Assembly (NCBI RefSeq): GCF_964204645.1
Contig: NC_134036.1
Coordinates: forward strand, 2,604,001-2,668,000
DNA length: 64,000 nucleotides
Source: Tubulanus polymorphus
Lineage: Eukaryota; Nemertea; Palaeonemertea; Tubulaniformes; Tubulanidae
Direction of reading: 5' to 3'
A model generated the notes under the pieces. It did no database searches. It was not told the DNA's origin and saw nothing but the letters and a program-made list of their open reading frames with translations. Below, piece after piece: positions 36,801-51,800 of this stretch (within the stretch, counting starts at the first letter, position 1; every line of letters begins with the position of its first letter). The position numbers and the translations under genes are program-made.

Positions 36801-39800
36801 GAGCCATTAAAGTAACCACTGGCAATGTCCAAAGACAGCAAAGCACTCATTTACAATGTTCTAAGGTGGGAAATGTATGTGGAAAAGGTTATAAGGTGTC
36901 AGAGCACCCATTGGCAATTTTCTACAGTGCCCGAGCACTTGTTGGAAACTAAAGATATAAAAGCACTCATTGGTGATGTCATAAGGCATTAAAGCCCATT
37001 TGCAACCCCAAATCTATCATAGCCTGTATTGGCAATGTCAATGGCATCAAAGTACTTACTGGATAGCCAAATCTTCCAAATAATGATAGCATACTTTGGA
37101 AGTGATTGGAACCATATTTAAACTGAAAATCTTGATATCTAATACTCACTTATGTTAATAAACCACAAGTTCAGGTCTGATATTTTTTTGACAGCCCACA
37201 ATTCAGCCGGTGCTCTGTATTCTCCATCCTTTAATTCTTCAGCCGTCTGAAAATTTACGAAAAAGCCATAAAAACATCGGACTCTGGAAATAAAAACGCC
37301 GGGTTCTGGTGTTTCATTTTCAAACTTTGAAGACTTAAACAACATAGACATAGAATGTTAATAAATTTGAATTCTTAACATTTTTTCAGAGGATTTTGGT
37401 TCAGAACATTTCAATGCTTATGAATTTGAATTCTTTATTCTTTTTTCCCGATCACCACCATAGATAATATACCATCCATGCAGTTTCAGTGCATTGTACG
37501 ATTTCATCACCAGCTGACAACATAAATATTACACCCATTTCATTTGCTCAAATACCATGAGTGCTCCCTTCATGAGCTACAATTCAAGCTCTTAACACTT
37601 CCAAAATCCTGTTGACTCCTCAAGCGAGTCTGGGACATTTTGCTATTATCTCTTCACATTTTAGCAACTGTTGCTTCCTAAAACCTTTCCTTTACCTTTC
37701 ACCAGAACATTATAATGTTTCAGTAAATCTTACAACACTTATAAACACCCTGTTTTACGATGATAAACTGCATATAAGTTAATTCATAGTGCCGAATATA
37801 TGGCAAACCCAACCACTGAAATGAATATTATGTTGCATGCTTTTTGTTGTGGATTCCATAGTTTTCACTTGTCAATCAAAAACAATACTTTTGAGAAATT
37901 TTCCTCAACTCAGCATCTTACATAAAGGCCTGCCAAAGAAATATTTACAGTAACCACCAGCAGTGGCCTGATTATTGTATCATTGGCATCATATACTCAA
38001 TTGGTTAGAAACAATTCTCGTTATTGTTCATTTTAGGGACAGATTCTAAAAAGTTTAGCATTTTTCATAGCAAATCTAGCGAAAAAACATCAAAGCTTGA
38101 AGTGAAAACCTATGAATTCTTTGTACTAGAAAATATCCTGAGATGGAAATGTAGAATAAGGCAGAAAATTTAAAAAAAAACACAAGAAAAATAGAAGAAT
38201 TTTTTATAAGATAAAATGGAAGCGATTCAAAACCTTTTCATCCTGAGGAGAATCCTGAGAGTTCTAACATAGAAAACAAGACATGGAGAAAAATGTCAAA
38301 TAAAAGAAACGAAGAAATGAACATAAAATCAAGGATATACTGGTGTTTGGATTGGATTGATACTGTCTAGGGATGGAATATACACGGAGAGATGGAGGAG
38401 GAGTTTATCGGATGGAATATACACGGAGAGATGGAGGAGGAGTTTATCGGATGGAATATACACGGAGAGATGGAGGAGGAGTTTATCGGATGGAATATAC
38501 ACGGAGAGATGGAGGAGGAGTTTATCGGATGGAATATACACGGAGAGATGGAGGAGGAGTTTATCGGATGGAATATACACGGAGAGATGGAGGAGGAGTT
38601 TATCGGATGGAATATACACGGAGAGATGGAGGAGGAGTTTATCGGATGGAATATACACGGAGAGATGGAGGAGGAGTTAATCTATATGGAATTTATCACT
38701 GATTAGACTGAAATTCAGCGTACTCCTTGTTGTTCAATCGACTGTAAAAAAATCATTTACACATTTACAACACTTTAAACATGATGAGGTTTAGTTTGTT
38801 TGAGACAAAAACTTGATTTAAACCCACTTTACACAAATCTAAAAGACTAAAGGCTACAAGGATTATCAAGATTTATCAAGGATTAAAATAGAATCAAAAT
38901 TGATACTTGATTACTGCACAAGACATTTAGATAGACATTACATCATCTTATCAATGTATACTTAATAGTTCTTATATAAGACATTATATTATTTCATCAA
39001 TTTCGTTTATTGCTTGGGCATTAGATATTTTCAAATGTCTTTAAAAATCAAACCGATCAAACAACTTAAGAAGAAAGTTATCGCAAAACATGACATCATT
39101 GATTAAAGAAACGGACAAGAAAAAAAATTTATCTGAACAATTCGTGCAAATAAAAAATGACTGAGAATTTGATTAGAGATTTTTTTCTATCCGTATACAA
39201 TGAGAATGAAGTGATGAATTTAAACGTACCGGTCCAGCGCTCAGTTGCGCGGAGATTTTCGTGATCGTCTGCAGAGTCTGCGGCGAAATCGTCAAAATCA
39301 AATCGGTCATATTGATGTCGATGTGATGATCCTTTCCCGACGGCGCGTTACTGACCAACGACATATCGCACGGGCTCATTATCTACAATATAATCAACGC
39401 CATCTAGTGATGAATCTGATAATTAAATACAAATTGAACAAATATAGATACAGTAGACTCAACCTTAAGCAGTATCAACTATTATTCAACTATTCTCCTA
39501 TAAACTCTACAAGTACAGGGTTAGGTGTCAACTTAGTTAGTTACCTATCAATCTAACTTTTATAATTTGATGGGCTTCTATATATGCGGTTTATGAAAAT
39601 ATCGGATTGTGAAACTAAACAATAGACTCAGCGAAGATATTTTTAAATTCTGAAATAGTCCCGAGACAAGGGCTCATGATGACTTTTTGGATTGTAACCA
39701 CAGGGTTACTTACCGACTATTGCCACCTTTGTATAATGTTCATTAAAAATTGACTAAATGTATACCTTCATGTATTCGGTAACATCATGCATTTCATTCA

Positions 39801-42800
39801 ATAACAAACAAGGAATGAACAGCAACAGTAGAATCCGCCTATAGTGGTGTACAGGTATAGATTTTTGGATTTTTTCATATTGAAAGTTAGTAGGGACAGA
39901 AAATCTATCGGAATACCGAATGGATTGGTACCGCTAAAGACGGATTCTACGGTATCATCCATGACCGAAGAGAAACTGGTCGTTACCTGCGTAGTTGCCC
40001 CAATACGTTTATCTTTGTCGTACGGCCCGGCGTAGATCTGCAGTTTACTCACGCTGCCCAGCATGTTCTGCGTGTCAGATGTCTGTCGCATCTTGAAACT
40101 CACTTGTGTCTAGAATATGAAAAGAGATGAGGTCACCATCACAACTCCAATTTTTCTTTTGGTGTCGATTCTATATATCGTAATTTTTCTTTTGCTATCA
40201 ATTCTATTTATCCTAATTTTTGAACAAGTAAATCTAGTTATATTTCTCGGACACTTTTCAAAAAAGAACATTTTCCTTCCATGCAAGAAACATATCAATT
40301 TTGATAATCATCAAGATCTTCTTGGCAAAATCAAGAGACAAACAGTAAAAGAAATGTCATACGTCGAGAATCAGGGCTTGTGAATCTTTACTCATCGGAT
40401 CCTCGACCAGGACGATTTCCGGATCGATGATTCTGATCTGTACCATTAAATCACCAGTAGGAGGCGCTGCAGCAGGTACAGTCTCCGTGACCGCTGAAAT
40501 GGATCAAGTAAATGATAGGTCAAGTGTGAAAAAGTTTGAATAATGAAAATGGGATGGAATTTGATATATGCAAAAAACCTGAACCCAGTTACACAGGTCT
40601 TCACCTAAACTAAGGATAAATAGTAACTTGACCGAACTTGGATTAATTGAGACCGGCAAAATTGGTCTCAGGTAATGCAGCTATCAATGTGAACCTCGAC
40701 CCCCCCCCCCCATCTCAACTGAACAACAAACTGCGACATTTCCTGAATGGGCTGCCATAAATGCATCCAATGTTGCGATTTGTTGCCAATTTTAAAAGCT
40801 TCAAAGGCGTGTTCAACCTCAATAGTTTTATTATCATTCAGTTGAATTGTGAGTGGAAATATCTATTGATAGTGTTGAATATGTGAGGTAGGGGGGGTCA
40901 GGATTCATATTGATAGCTGGATGAAAAAAGTCCTAGTGAAAGAAAATTATTTCGTTATCATTCATTATTTTACCTTTTTGCTGTTGTTGCTGTTTTTGTC
41001 TCTCCTGAAATTCAGCGACGAGTTTCTCTTTCTGTTTGAGTTTCTCCTCTTCGGAAAGCTCGGGCGGTTTCGGCATCCCCTTCGTGAAAAAGTCGCCCAA
41101 CGTCAACAAGAATTCCAAACACACGCAGATGTACAAACTCGTCAAATCGATCGTGACTGAAATGCGATGAAGAAATAACTAGCTGGTGAAGGTGATGACT
41201 CTTTCAAGTGAGAGGAAAACTCATCGTGAAGGCAACCCTGGTTAGACCGTAATATAAGGGCAGTGGCCTGGGCCGAGTTGTGCAGTCATGACTTAAGTCC
41301 AAAAATGATCTTAAATCATAAGACTGGCATTATATTGTTAGATTGGCTAAAGGACTTGGTGTTAGACTAAGCCAAGACTATGAAACTAGCCCATGGCTTC
41401 TAACAAACCAGATTCTCTATCGTAGAAACTCAAGGCAGCGCAAAGGCAACCCTGGTAAGTGAGCTAGATAAATATTCACCTTCTTTGTTCATCTCTTTGT
41501 CCTGATTGAAGTTCAGCTGTAACATACGTTTCTCCGAACCGTCACCGGCGACCGGTGTCGCGTCCTCCTGCAGCGACGGTGGCAACTCCTTCTGTAACTT
41601 GGCGCGTTCCGCCTGCAATTGTTGTTCTTTACCCGTACCGGCGCGTTCGATCATGCTGCATCAGCGTAACAATGAAAATAACGACAAGAAGAGACACGTG
41701 TCAATATGATTAATAATAATCGATGTGATGATGAAAATGTTGATGTCACTAAAGAAGATAGTCATAGAAAGACAATGTAAGTAATACATGTTAACTCGAA
41801 AATTATGATTTTGTCACGATGTATTTATATAATGTTTTCTGACAATCAGCGAAGAACAAAGATGAGCATTTTTTTTTTTCGTAAAAGTTTGTTGGCAGAA
41901 AGTCATTCAAGCGCTTTATTAGCAAAGAGCCAAACCCGCTCCAGCAATAGCTGCTTGATTATCCAGCCTTAGCCCAGCAACATTACTCAGGCAGCAGCTA
42001 TACCATGTGACCCCCCCCCAGCCCAACCCTATCAGCAGCTGAGCACACACAGCCTTAGCCTAGCCTTGGTCAACCAACATTTCTACTAAGGCAGCAGCAA
42101 CCGTGTGACTTGCCCCCCCCCCCCCCCAACCCTATCAGCAGCTGAGCAAAATGTTGCATGGAGAACAATAGATGTAATACACACAAGAACAACAAGATAC
42201 AGTTACAAACAGGAGAATGAGAGATATAGATAGATAGATACTCGAGATATCGATTGTGTAATTCACTTCAAACAACTTGTGTACGGTGTGTATTCAAAAC
42301 ACGGCAAATCAAATCTGTCTGTGCAGCAGTATATGTGATCAGGAAACATAAGCTTTGAGGGGTCAGTTACGTGAAAAGGAGTGGGAGGGTTGTTTGGTTG
42401 TGGAATGGTAAGGTAGATGCAATAAGTTTGTTTTAGTTGTTTTGGTAAAAGCATTTAGGGTTACTGATTCAGGGACAGTTGCTGGTTTAATTGAGGACAT
42501 GTAGTTAAGTGGATGGGTAACTGATTCAGGGATAGTTGCTGGTTTGATTGGGGACACATAGTTAAGTGGATGTTTCTTGCTGGTTGGGTTAGGGCTTTAA
42601 TATCAAATAGGTCAGGATCATGTATGTTGCTGGAGTTGAACTGATTATGAGGACAGTGTTCAGTAAGTGATTGATAGGCGGATTGGTACAGATGGTCAGA
42701 TGGACGGTTGGTCCTGTGGAACTGAGTCCAGATCATTCTATGAGAAACCCAATGTTCAAGATGGTTGGTATTAATGTAAAAGCCATATCAAAACAGGTTT

Positions 42801-45800
42801 AGCGCTAGGGTCTTTAAGGAGCGTGTGTTAGTGGTTGGATGTGTTACGAAAAGGGGAAATAGGAAATTAGGAATTTAGGCAAAACCGAGTAAAAATCAGC
42901 TGAAAGTAAGTACAACAATGATAAATATAGATAGATTATCCCAAAATCCAGCTACCCTAAAAACAGACTAAAATACAATATGAAAAAAAATGCCACGGAG
43001 GAAAAAACTAAAATTTTCAAATGCTACGCAGAGATTTTGTCCAGCTCCCAGATTGAAGTAAAAATAAGCAAGAAAATGAAATGGGATATGAAACAAAATC
43101 TGAAAAGATGAGGTGACAGTTCGCTCGTGTGAAGATGACGATTTCGGCAGTTTCAGAGTGAGCAGTTTTTTGATAGTCGCAAAAAACAGATGCGCGTTCA
43201 AGATACTGACGTTATGCACAAGAGCAGAGTTGTTTGAACATGTAGCAAATTTTCCGATGAAGATATTACAAACTGTACATGAACATGTCTACAAATGTCA
43301 CATTTGTCACACGGAGTTCTACAAAGCTTTTCAATGTTTGTAACTCTCTCAAACTTGACATCTGTTCAGCACATTCAAAAGGTGATTATCCACATTTGAC
43401 ATGTGTCATGACTTCACCTGAGACATTTGTAATTGAGATGAACTACAAACACCAAACACCAGACATTAGACATTGAAACCAGCACACTTTCAGAAACTGA
43501 TTTTCCACACTTCACATGTGTTCAGTGCTTCACCTTAATTTAAAATGAACAACAAACACCAGACATTAGACATTTTATCCAAAAAATACTTTACTCCCGA
43601 AAAACTGTGTTCAGGACTTCACCTAGGACATTTCTAATTGAACTAATAAAAGAATGAACACCTGACAAGACGTCACACAAAACATTTTCTGCTGCCAACT
43701 ATTTTTGCTACATGTATCAACAACTCTTGATCAACATTTCAAAAAATAATGACGAACTCAATACATGCAAACCTGTCGTGTACAGATTCATTACCTGATT
43801 GTATGGCCACTGTTGTAAAATTTGAGTAAGAAAATAAAATTGAACAGGATGCCACAAAGAACATTTTCAAAATAAATTTCTCTAAAAATTCATCCAGGAC
43901 TTAATAATAATATATAACTTGAATATTTCCGATATAAATCTCAATAACCTTTTAGCAAAATAACTGTATTTAGCAAAGAACGAGCAGAACTGAGATTCAA
44001 TAAATCGCGATCTAAATTAACTTTTTTTTTTCAAATGAAGCAACAAAACAATTTACGATCGTGTCACATTTAAAAATAAGCAAAATCATCTATCAATTTT
44101 TTTAGTGCACAAAACATTGAATTAATCATGGGGAAAATTTTAAGGGCAAGGCCTGTCAAAAAAATAAATTGTTAAATCATTAACCGTGGGTTTCGTTCAT
44201 TAATTTAAATACTGAGATTAATGTCAGTTTCTACCGGTCAAATATCAATCATCAGAACTATTGAAAATTCAAACAGTAAAATCATCAACTGTGGGTTTTG
44301 TTGAAATGTAAACATTTTCGTGAACTGATTTTAAAATGGAGACAAATTTCAAATTTGACGACGAACATTTTTATCCTCACAAAACGAATGATCCGAATAT
44401 TCTTAAGAGACGTCGACTTACCGAGTGATTTTTTCGAGAGCGCCAGGTCGAGTATCGTCCAGTTCCATCGTCACCATATAAACCTCAGCCGTCATCGACG
44501 AATCGGTTTTCATATCGAGACCGACGTTTAGTTTTTTCAACGCAAACGACGCGAGCGTTTTCTCCGGGTCGCGACACACGAGACCGGTGCCGCACGCTAG
44601 GTGACTCGTACCGAGATACAGCATGATTCCCGTACGTTCGATCGTGAACGCCAGTTCTAATCGAGAGAACACTTTATCGTCGCTCGCGACGACGAGTTCT
44701 TCGTCTTCACGAATCGTTTCGGCGACTTTTTCGTCGAGTTGTTGACCACTAGTTGGCGCCGGTGCTGCAGAGAAAATGACTTGAAATGAATGTGGATAAT
44801 TGTAAATTGAAAGTTGCAAATTGAAGATTGTTACAGGGTGGCAACAACTAGAGTCTGTTCAAATGCGCTCCAAACTTGGTATTATTATCCCCAGCCTATA
44901 ACTCTATTCATGTATCAGTCTTTCTGATATATCAGATATTTCTGATACCCTGAGTTTTCCCCGACAGTGGCGCCACCCTGTGTTAACTGGAAATCGTCAA
45001 GATAATGAGATACAGTCATACTAGATTATCATAGTTGGGATGATTATGATATTGTTGACTCATCCAAATGATGAGTTACACTCAGTAAATTGATTTTTAA
45101 ATACATATTGGGTCTGAATTCAAATTAATATTTACACTGCAAAATGGAGAAAAGTAACTTTCTAGTTGTTCACTCGTAATTTATTATGAAATCAAGATTT
45201 CACGAAGCCGTTCCACACTTACTGGTCGGTGTATCGGTAGAGGGAGACACCGGTTCAGCCGGGCTCGGCGGAGGTTGACCTTCCGTTATATTTTCGTTCA
45301 ACACCAACATCAACATCGTAAAGTCATCTTGAGACAAAGTCAACTACAAATAGAAGATCATTGTTGAGATTAATTTGACTTCAAGAGTCAGGGACATCCA
45401 CAAGGAGTCGACTTACAATGACCGAGTTCATTTTTCCTTTGATGCTCATTTCAGGGAAGTCGGTGTACCAACTGAACGTCAAGTTTCTGATGATGTTCAA
45501 CTCGATTGAAACCGGTTCGAGAATCAGACATTCCGTACTGGAGACGCCTTCGCTGAGAATCGATCTGTCACGAGAGAAAATACACAAATAGATCAAGAAT
45601 TTTCATATGATATGTTGTATTGCAAGGACAAGTGATGCACAGAAATGCCAATGAAACATTAGATTAACTATGACTTATGTAATGCTATTGCCATTATCGT
45701 AAGACTTTTTGATCCTATCTTAAAAATTCAGCTAAGGAGACGAAGACTTAGACTTAAGGGGAATGAAACATTTGCCTGACCGACTTAAACAAGAATCGAA

Positions 45801-48800
45801 TTCTAAAAATTCAGCTTAGAAGAGAAAGATTTTGGTAGGAAAATAGAACTTTACAATTCCGGACCTAGAAATTCCTTCTAAATAGGGGATGAAATATTTG
45901 CAAGAGTACCCGATTTCAGCTAATTTTGAAGAGAGATTGATATAGGAAAATGAACTGGAAAGTTCCGGCTCGAGAAATTTCTTCCAAATACGAATGAAGT
46001 CCAATTCTCTGAGTGACAGCAATTACGCGAGTTTGATGGAAAAAATTTCAATCATTACAATCTACATGATTTTAATTTACCTGATAATTTTCAAGTTGCT
46101 CAGTTCGATGGTCATACAGTCGAATATCGCTGGTGAACCGTCGCGCGATTTCCGTTCGCCCAGTTTGAATTTGTTTTTCAAACTCAACCGACCGAGATCG
46201 AGGATGAGAACGTTCGGCGACGACGAATTCTGCGGCACGATGATCTCCGGAGCTTGTAGTTCGATATCCAGGGAAACTCGCGTCGCTTTCTCGTGAAGGT
46301 TTTTCGCCTGTTCGGCCGCAGTTTCGGCTAGAGCGTCCGACGCTTCGGCCATTTTGGCTTTCGCGGCTTGGAAATTGTCTGAGAATCTCTGCAGGAAATG
46401 AATCGATAAGATCAAAATTTGTGACAAACAATAAATCCGAAGTCCCAAAATTGTTGTATAGTTAGAATGCTATAATTAGAATACTAGAGATATTTCAGCC
46501 CTAGAAATAAATTCCTTTCCAAATATGTCAGCGCTCTTGTTTCCATAACTTAACTATGTGCAATTATTTGTGTTTTATTTCATATTTATTTACTGTCTAT
46601 TTATTTGACATATCATTTTCGACTCAAGAAATATATCTAGTATTTTTGCCCTAAAAATAGCCTTTCAAAGTATGTCAGCGCTCTATTCCCCATAACTTAA
46701 CTATGTGTACAGTGATTGTTGTCTTATGTTATATTTATTTGCTGTTTATTTATTTGACATACCATCTGAGACTGAAGAAAGGTGGTAGGAGCAACCAGAG
46801 ATATTTCTAGTATTTTAGATAAACTCTTTAGTCTTTCAATAATTGTGGTACTTGACAGTTCTTTGTAGGAAATTTTCAGAAACTCAATTTTCTGGTTTGA
46901 TTGTTATCGGTCACTTCAATTGTTTCTAATGACAACAGTTCGAAATCAACCGTTTTTATCTAAATCTATTTCGCAAAACTGGAACCAGTTCATTACAATG
47001 ATAAGGGTATGATGAAAACAGTTTCTACTTTGAACCCCAAACCTTTAAAAATTGTCAAGTTAAATTAGACTTACCAATAAATTAGAGACAAACTTGTTGA
47101 GGAATATAACCTGCATACAACCAAACCGTACGACTATACTAGTGTCTACTACGTGCATGTTAGAGTAATTAGCGCCATCTGTGGCTTCATTAAACACTAC
47201 GATCTCGGCGTCCAACATTTCTCCTTGTTTCATTGACAAAATCTTTAAAGGAAAAATTCAAATTTTTCATGAAACGCAAACAATTCTTTTAGTCCGAGTA
47301 TTTTTTACAGAAATCGACTCAGGGATCAAAACTGACCTTCGGATAAAGTACATTCGGAGTCGGGTCGAAAACGATCAGATCTTTCAAACCAACATTCACT
47401 TTTATTTTATCTTTACGCATTTCAACTTCTGTCTTTAAACCTTTAGAAACAAATAAAAACCTCACAATCAAAAACTGTTTATTCAGCGCTGAAAGGGTTA
47501 ATTAGTCTCAGTTTCAAACTGACCTTCTATTTTAATGTCTGCAATGAATGAGGACAGCGACGCGATTCCGACTGAAAATTCATCCAATTTCGCCGTCACT
47601 TTTAAATCGATCAAATCAGGATCAATTTTTCTACGTCGCGCTGAAAAAAAAGAAGTGATCATTTCGAGTTAAGTGCTGGCAACTAAAGCAAGGCTCAAAT
47701 TATACAATTCAACAGTAGATTCTCTATCACTCGCTTTTTTCTCTGAATTCAAAATTCAAATTTTAACCGACGATGACGAACCTTTCGTGATGAGTTTACT
47801 CTCGCTGATCGTACGCACGAGATTTCCCGACACCGACGACAACCGCCGCGTCACTGGTATCTCAGTAGGTGGCGCCGGTGGTGGTTCGAGGGCTTTAGTG
47901 AATTCCATCAGATGAAGCAGCGCCTCCTGGTGGAGCATCACCTCGAGAGCGGTAAAGTGAACTTCGATTGATTGTTCCGTGTGTTCGTAAATCGTCGCGA
48001 AGTCCGGACCTTTTTTGTCGGCCTGAAATGAATTTTTCCGAATTTAAAAAAAATTAACTGAAAATTTTGACGCAACAATTTTGAAGAATTACACAATGAA
48101 ATGATGCATGTGAAATGGATAGGCTTTGACCTCTTCTTGACAAAAAGGGCAACTGCAATGAGATGGCAGGGGTCCTGCAACCCTGCGAGAGAGATAGTTA
48201 CCTTCACATATTGAATTGATAACAGTTTTTTACCGGAACCTTCTCGAATCGGAGTGTTCACCAGATTGATCAGCGGACCGTTCTCCAAAGCTGCAAAATA
48301 TGAAATCAAGAAATTTCAAAAAATATATGCCAACTATTTCTAAGATCCCTTATGCAGGGCTGTGAAACTAACTAAAAGCGCTATCAGTGACAAATTATTT
48401 TTTCGGGATCATTTCATTGAGATATGAAAGAAAATGTTCAAAATAATTGGTTATCAAGGGGGGTAAGACACTCAGTAATATCTTTTATATTTCTGTTCTA
48501 ATTGGTCAGAAATCATCAGTAACATCTTTCACCAATTTCTGTATATCTCAAATCAATCAAATCAGTATCTCTTGTTATAAAAATACAAATACTGAAAATC
48601 AGGAACAGTCTATAGCTCTGCTTCGGCAACTAAGGTTTCATAGTTCTTGACTTGAAACATCAGAAACGAACTACCGGTAATGATTTTAAATTCTTTAGAA
48701 TTTGAGAACTTCGGGGCCCGCGTCCCCTGGAGGATGACACGTACCTTTAAACTGTAGATGTTGCAGATAGAGGCCGCCGAGGTATGTGTTCACTCTCATA

Positions 48801-51800
48801 TCAAACGTCCTCATTTCGACCTCCGTACCGAGCGTATCGATAACGAGTTTAATTGTTGGAATATCGAGGCCGTTTTGTCTTTGAAATACGTTCAAACAAA
48901 TCTATGAAAATATGTCAAAGAATTCGTTGCAAAATACCTACAGACTAATAAGATGGTTATCATTATCATAAAATTTCTCAGACAGAGCACTTTAATTTGA
49001 CTTGCTTCTTCCCTGACTTGATCTGCTAAGAAGCTAATCAATTAACACTGTCAAATATGCGTAAAACATAGACGGAAACTGTTTGATTATAAAAGTGATC
49101 TAGCAATCTCAACAAATTTCCCCAACGTTTCCCTGATTATTAGCTTTTTCTATAAAATTCCCTGACTATCCCCTGATATGCACACATTGTTTTCCCCGAC
49201 TCTACCTGACTATTCCCCGATTTTTAGCTTTTTTTTTTTACAAAATTCCCTGACACTTTTAAAGATAATTCCCAGACTTTCACTGATTTCTAGCTATTTT
49301 ACAAAATTCCCAGATTTTTCCCTGATTTACAGGTATGTGGCGCCACCCTGTCAAAGAACTCAAGTCGAACCTCTTTAATGACGAACGTTAATTTTAAATC
49401 GGTGCATTGAACGTTATCCGGAGTTTCCTCTTCGTCCGATTTCTTTTTCTTCTCTTTTTTCCCCTCGTCCTGAAAACAAATTCGAGAAAAAGAAAAATTA
49501 TATCGTAATAATCATCGTAATAATTAAATAATCATTAATTTCAAATGTGTGAACTTACGCTGCTCTCGTCCGAAGAGCTTTCGTAGCCCGGTGCTTTCGG
49601 TACGGCCGGAACGTTTATCTTCGTCAGCGCCACCTCAGCCGGTAGATCGTCGGACTGAGAATAAAATCAAACACGAATCAAGATGGGTGACTTGAAAAAT
49701 CCCCCTATGACAACATCAAATCAATGTAATGAGGAAGATACTTTTGAATAGGCGTCTAACTCCATAAATCCCCTTATAACATCTTCAAACTGCGCTATGG
49801 TAACTGTATTCATTAATCCCCCTATGACATCTTCAAATCAATGTAATGAGGAAAGATACTTTTTGAATACCGGTAGGTGTCTTACTCCATAAATCCCCCT
49901 ATGACATCATCAGATTGATGCCGATCTCGGTACAAATCCCTGATTTAGTAGAACGTACCTCGAATACAACAGTTTCTTTAAAGTCGGGTGATGGTTCCGG
50001 AAGCGGGATACTCTGACCTAGTTTAATAATCTCTTGTAACCGATGATCGGACATGTTTAAACTGAGTAGAGGTAATTCACCGACTACCTTCATTCTGAAA
50101 TATACAAATACACCGGATATATCAGTGACCACAGACACAGGGTGGACACTTAACGTGGGGCCAGTGGGTGGGTTCAGGTCATGATACAAAGGTCCCCTTT
50201 GGCTTAGGGTGATTGGAAAACAACCCTTACATTTGAAATATATCTGAATTCCAGGTTCTAGGTTTTTAGTAAAATATTTTAAATTCCTAGAATTTTCACT
50301 GATTTTCTCAACTACATTTTTCGTAATTCCCTGGGGCCGGTTCCATAGTCAAGACTTAATACAAAAAGTGGTCTTAAATCTTAGGACTGGTCTTAAGCTG
50401 TTAGATTGGCTCTAGAACTTAGTTGGTCTTAGACGGTCTTAAGTCTAAGCCCTGACTATGGAACCGGCCCCTGAGTTTTCCAAGTTTTCCAGATTTGCCA
50501 GACCACTCTGATAGAGACCTGCGCAGATAAAATAATATTGCAATTGATAATTTTGTAACTCACTTTGGAATTCGAGCGTCGTTCATAATCATCGATTTAT
50601 GTACGTTTAACGCCAACTTCATCGGACGTAGGATGTGCATCGGACTGTTATTCTGTTGCCGTGCCGACTGCCAATCACCGCCTGCCGTTATTAGAAAGAC
50701 GGAGAAAGATTAAAGACTGAAATTTCAATACAATCGAGAACCACCGAGGGGAATTCCGGATGAAATAAACGCCACCTACCTGATTTCGCGTAAAGTAACT
50801 GGACGCTTTGTAGTTCGATGTTAAATCGATCGTAGGCTCTTTCAATCACGTCTTCAAACGCCATCTACAAATTTTCAAATTCAACAAATAATCAAATCTA
50901 GATCCTTGTTTTCTTCATTTACGGGGATGAGTACCTTAGAATATATCATCAATGTGAGCAAGGAGAGTTTTCTTTCAAAAAAAATTCTTTTATGAGATTT
51001 TAGAAAATTGTTATCTGACCCCAGAAAATTACTTTTTTGTCGCAGTTATGGCTTTTTGATTTCAGGATTTTTGTCGACTCAAATTGGGACCTTTTATCAA
51101 ATCCATTTAAATATGAAAGGGCAGGAATGGGCAAAGGGTACCCTGCAACCAGTTTTGTTTAGAACCAAACCTATGTTCATGTATTAAGAATATATGAAAC
51201 ATGCTTTGTGACGGATAATGATAAAATGTTATCTTCATCTGTATGGAAAAATATACGATATAAATGATAAGAACATTTCTGTTATCAACTGAATGCGAAA
51301 CACCTTAAAATACCACCATAAAATGATGCATTACGAATTGAGTGTTCAGAAAGATTTAGAAATGAAATAAGATGGTATAAAAAAAGTTATTTCATAAAAA
51401 TCAAAATATTTTAAAACTAAATTAAAACAAGAAGAAATGTAACTGATTGAAAAAAAAAAATGTGCTAAAAATCCATTTTTCCATTTAAAAAAATGTTGAG
51501 TAATCCATCTTTCTGTTTTATCCATTTTTAAATATATTATCCTAGTTTACTAACAGGGTCCAGCTGCACAAAGCTAATTAAAAATTGATTCAATTATTGA
51601 GTTCTAAAATGAAAAGGCGTCAACAGTTACTATCAAAAACCATGATTTTTTTTTCATGAAACTGGTCCCTGATAAGATAAACCTTCAATGAGTTTCAGGT
51701 ATAAGGGTTTATCAGTTGGTTTCTACAGTGTGTTCCCATGAAATTATCTTTTAGAGTTAGGTCTTGTTTTGTGCATATTTTAGCAGTGACACCATTTACC

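Noticed and set aside
38329-38706. Several open frames of over 100 codons on both strands
   Set aside because: All are readings of the same 39-bp tandem repeat; no start context or homology.
47756-47781. Extending VPS13 exon 47782-48022 to the next downstream GT (TCG|GTTAAA)
   Set aside because: That join would put a stop codon in frame in exon 47524-47640; only AAAG|GTTCGT keeps the frame.
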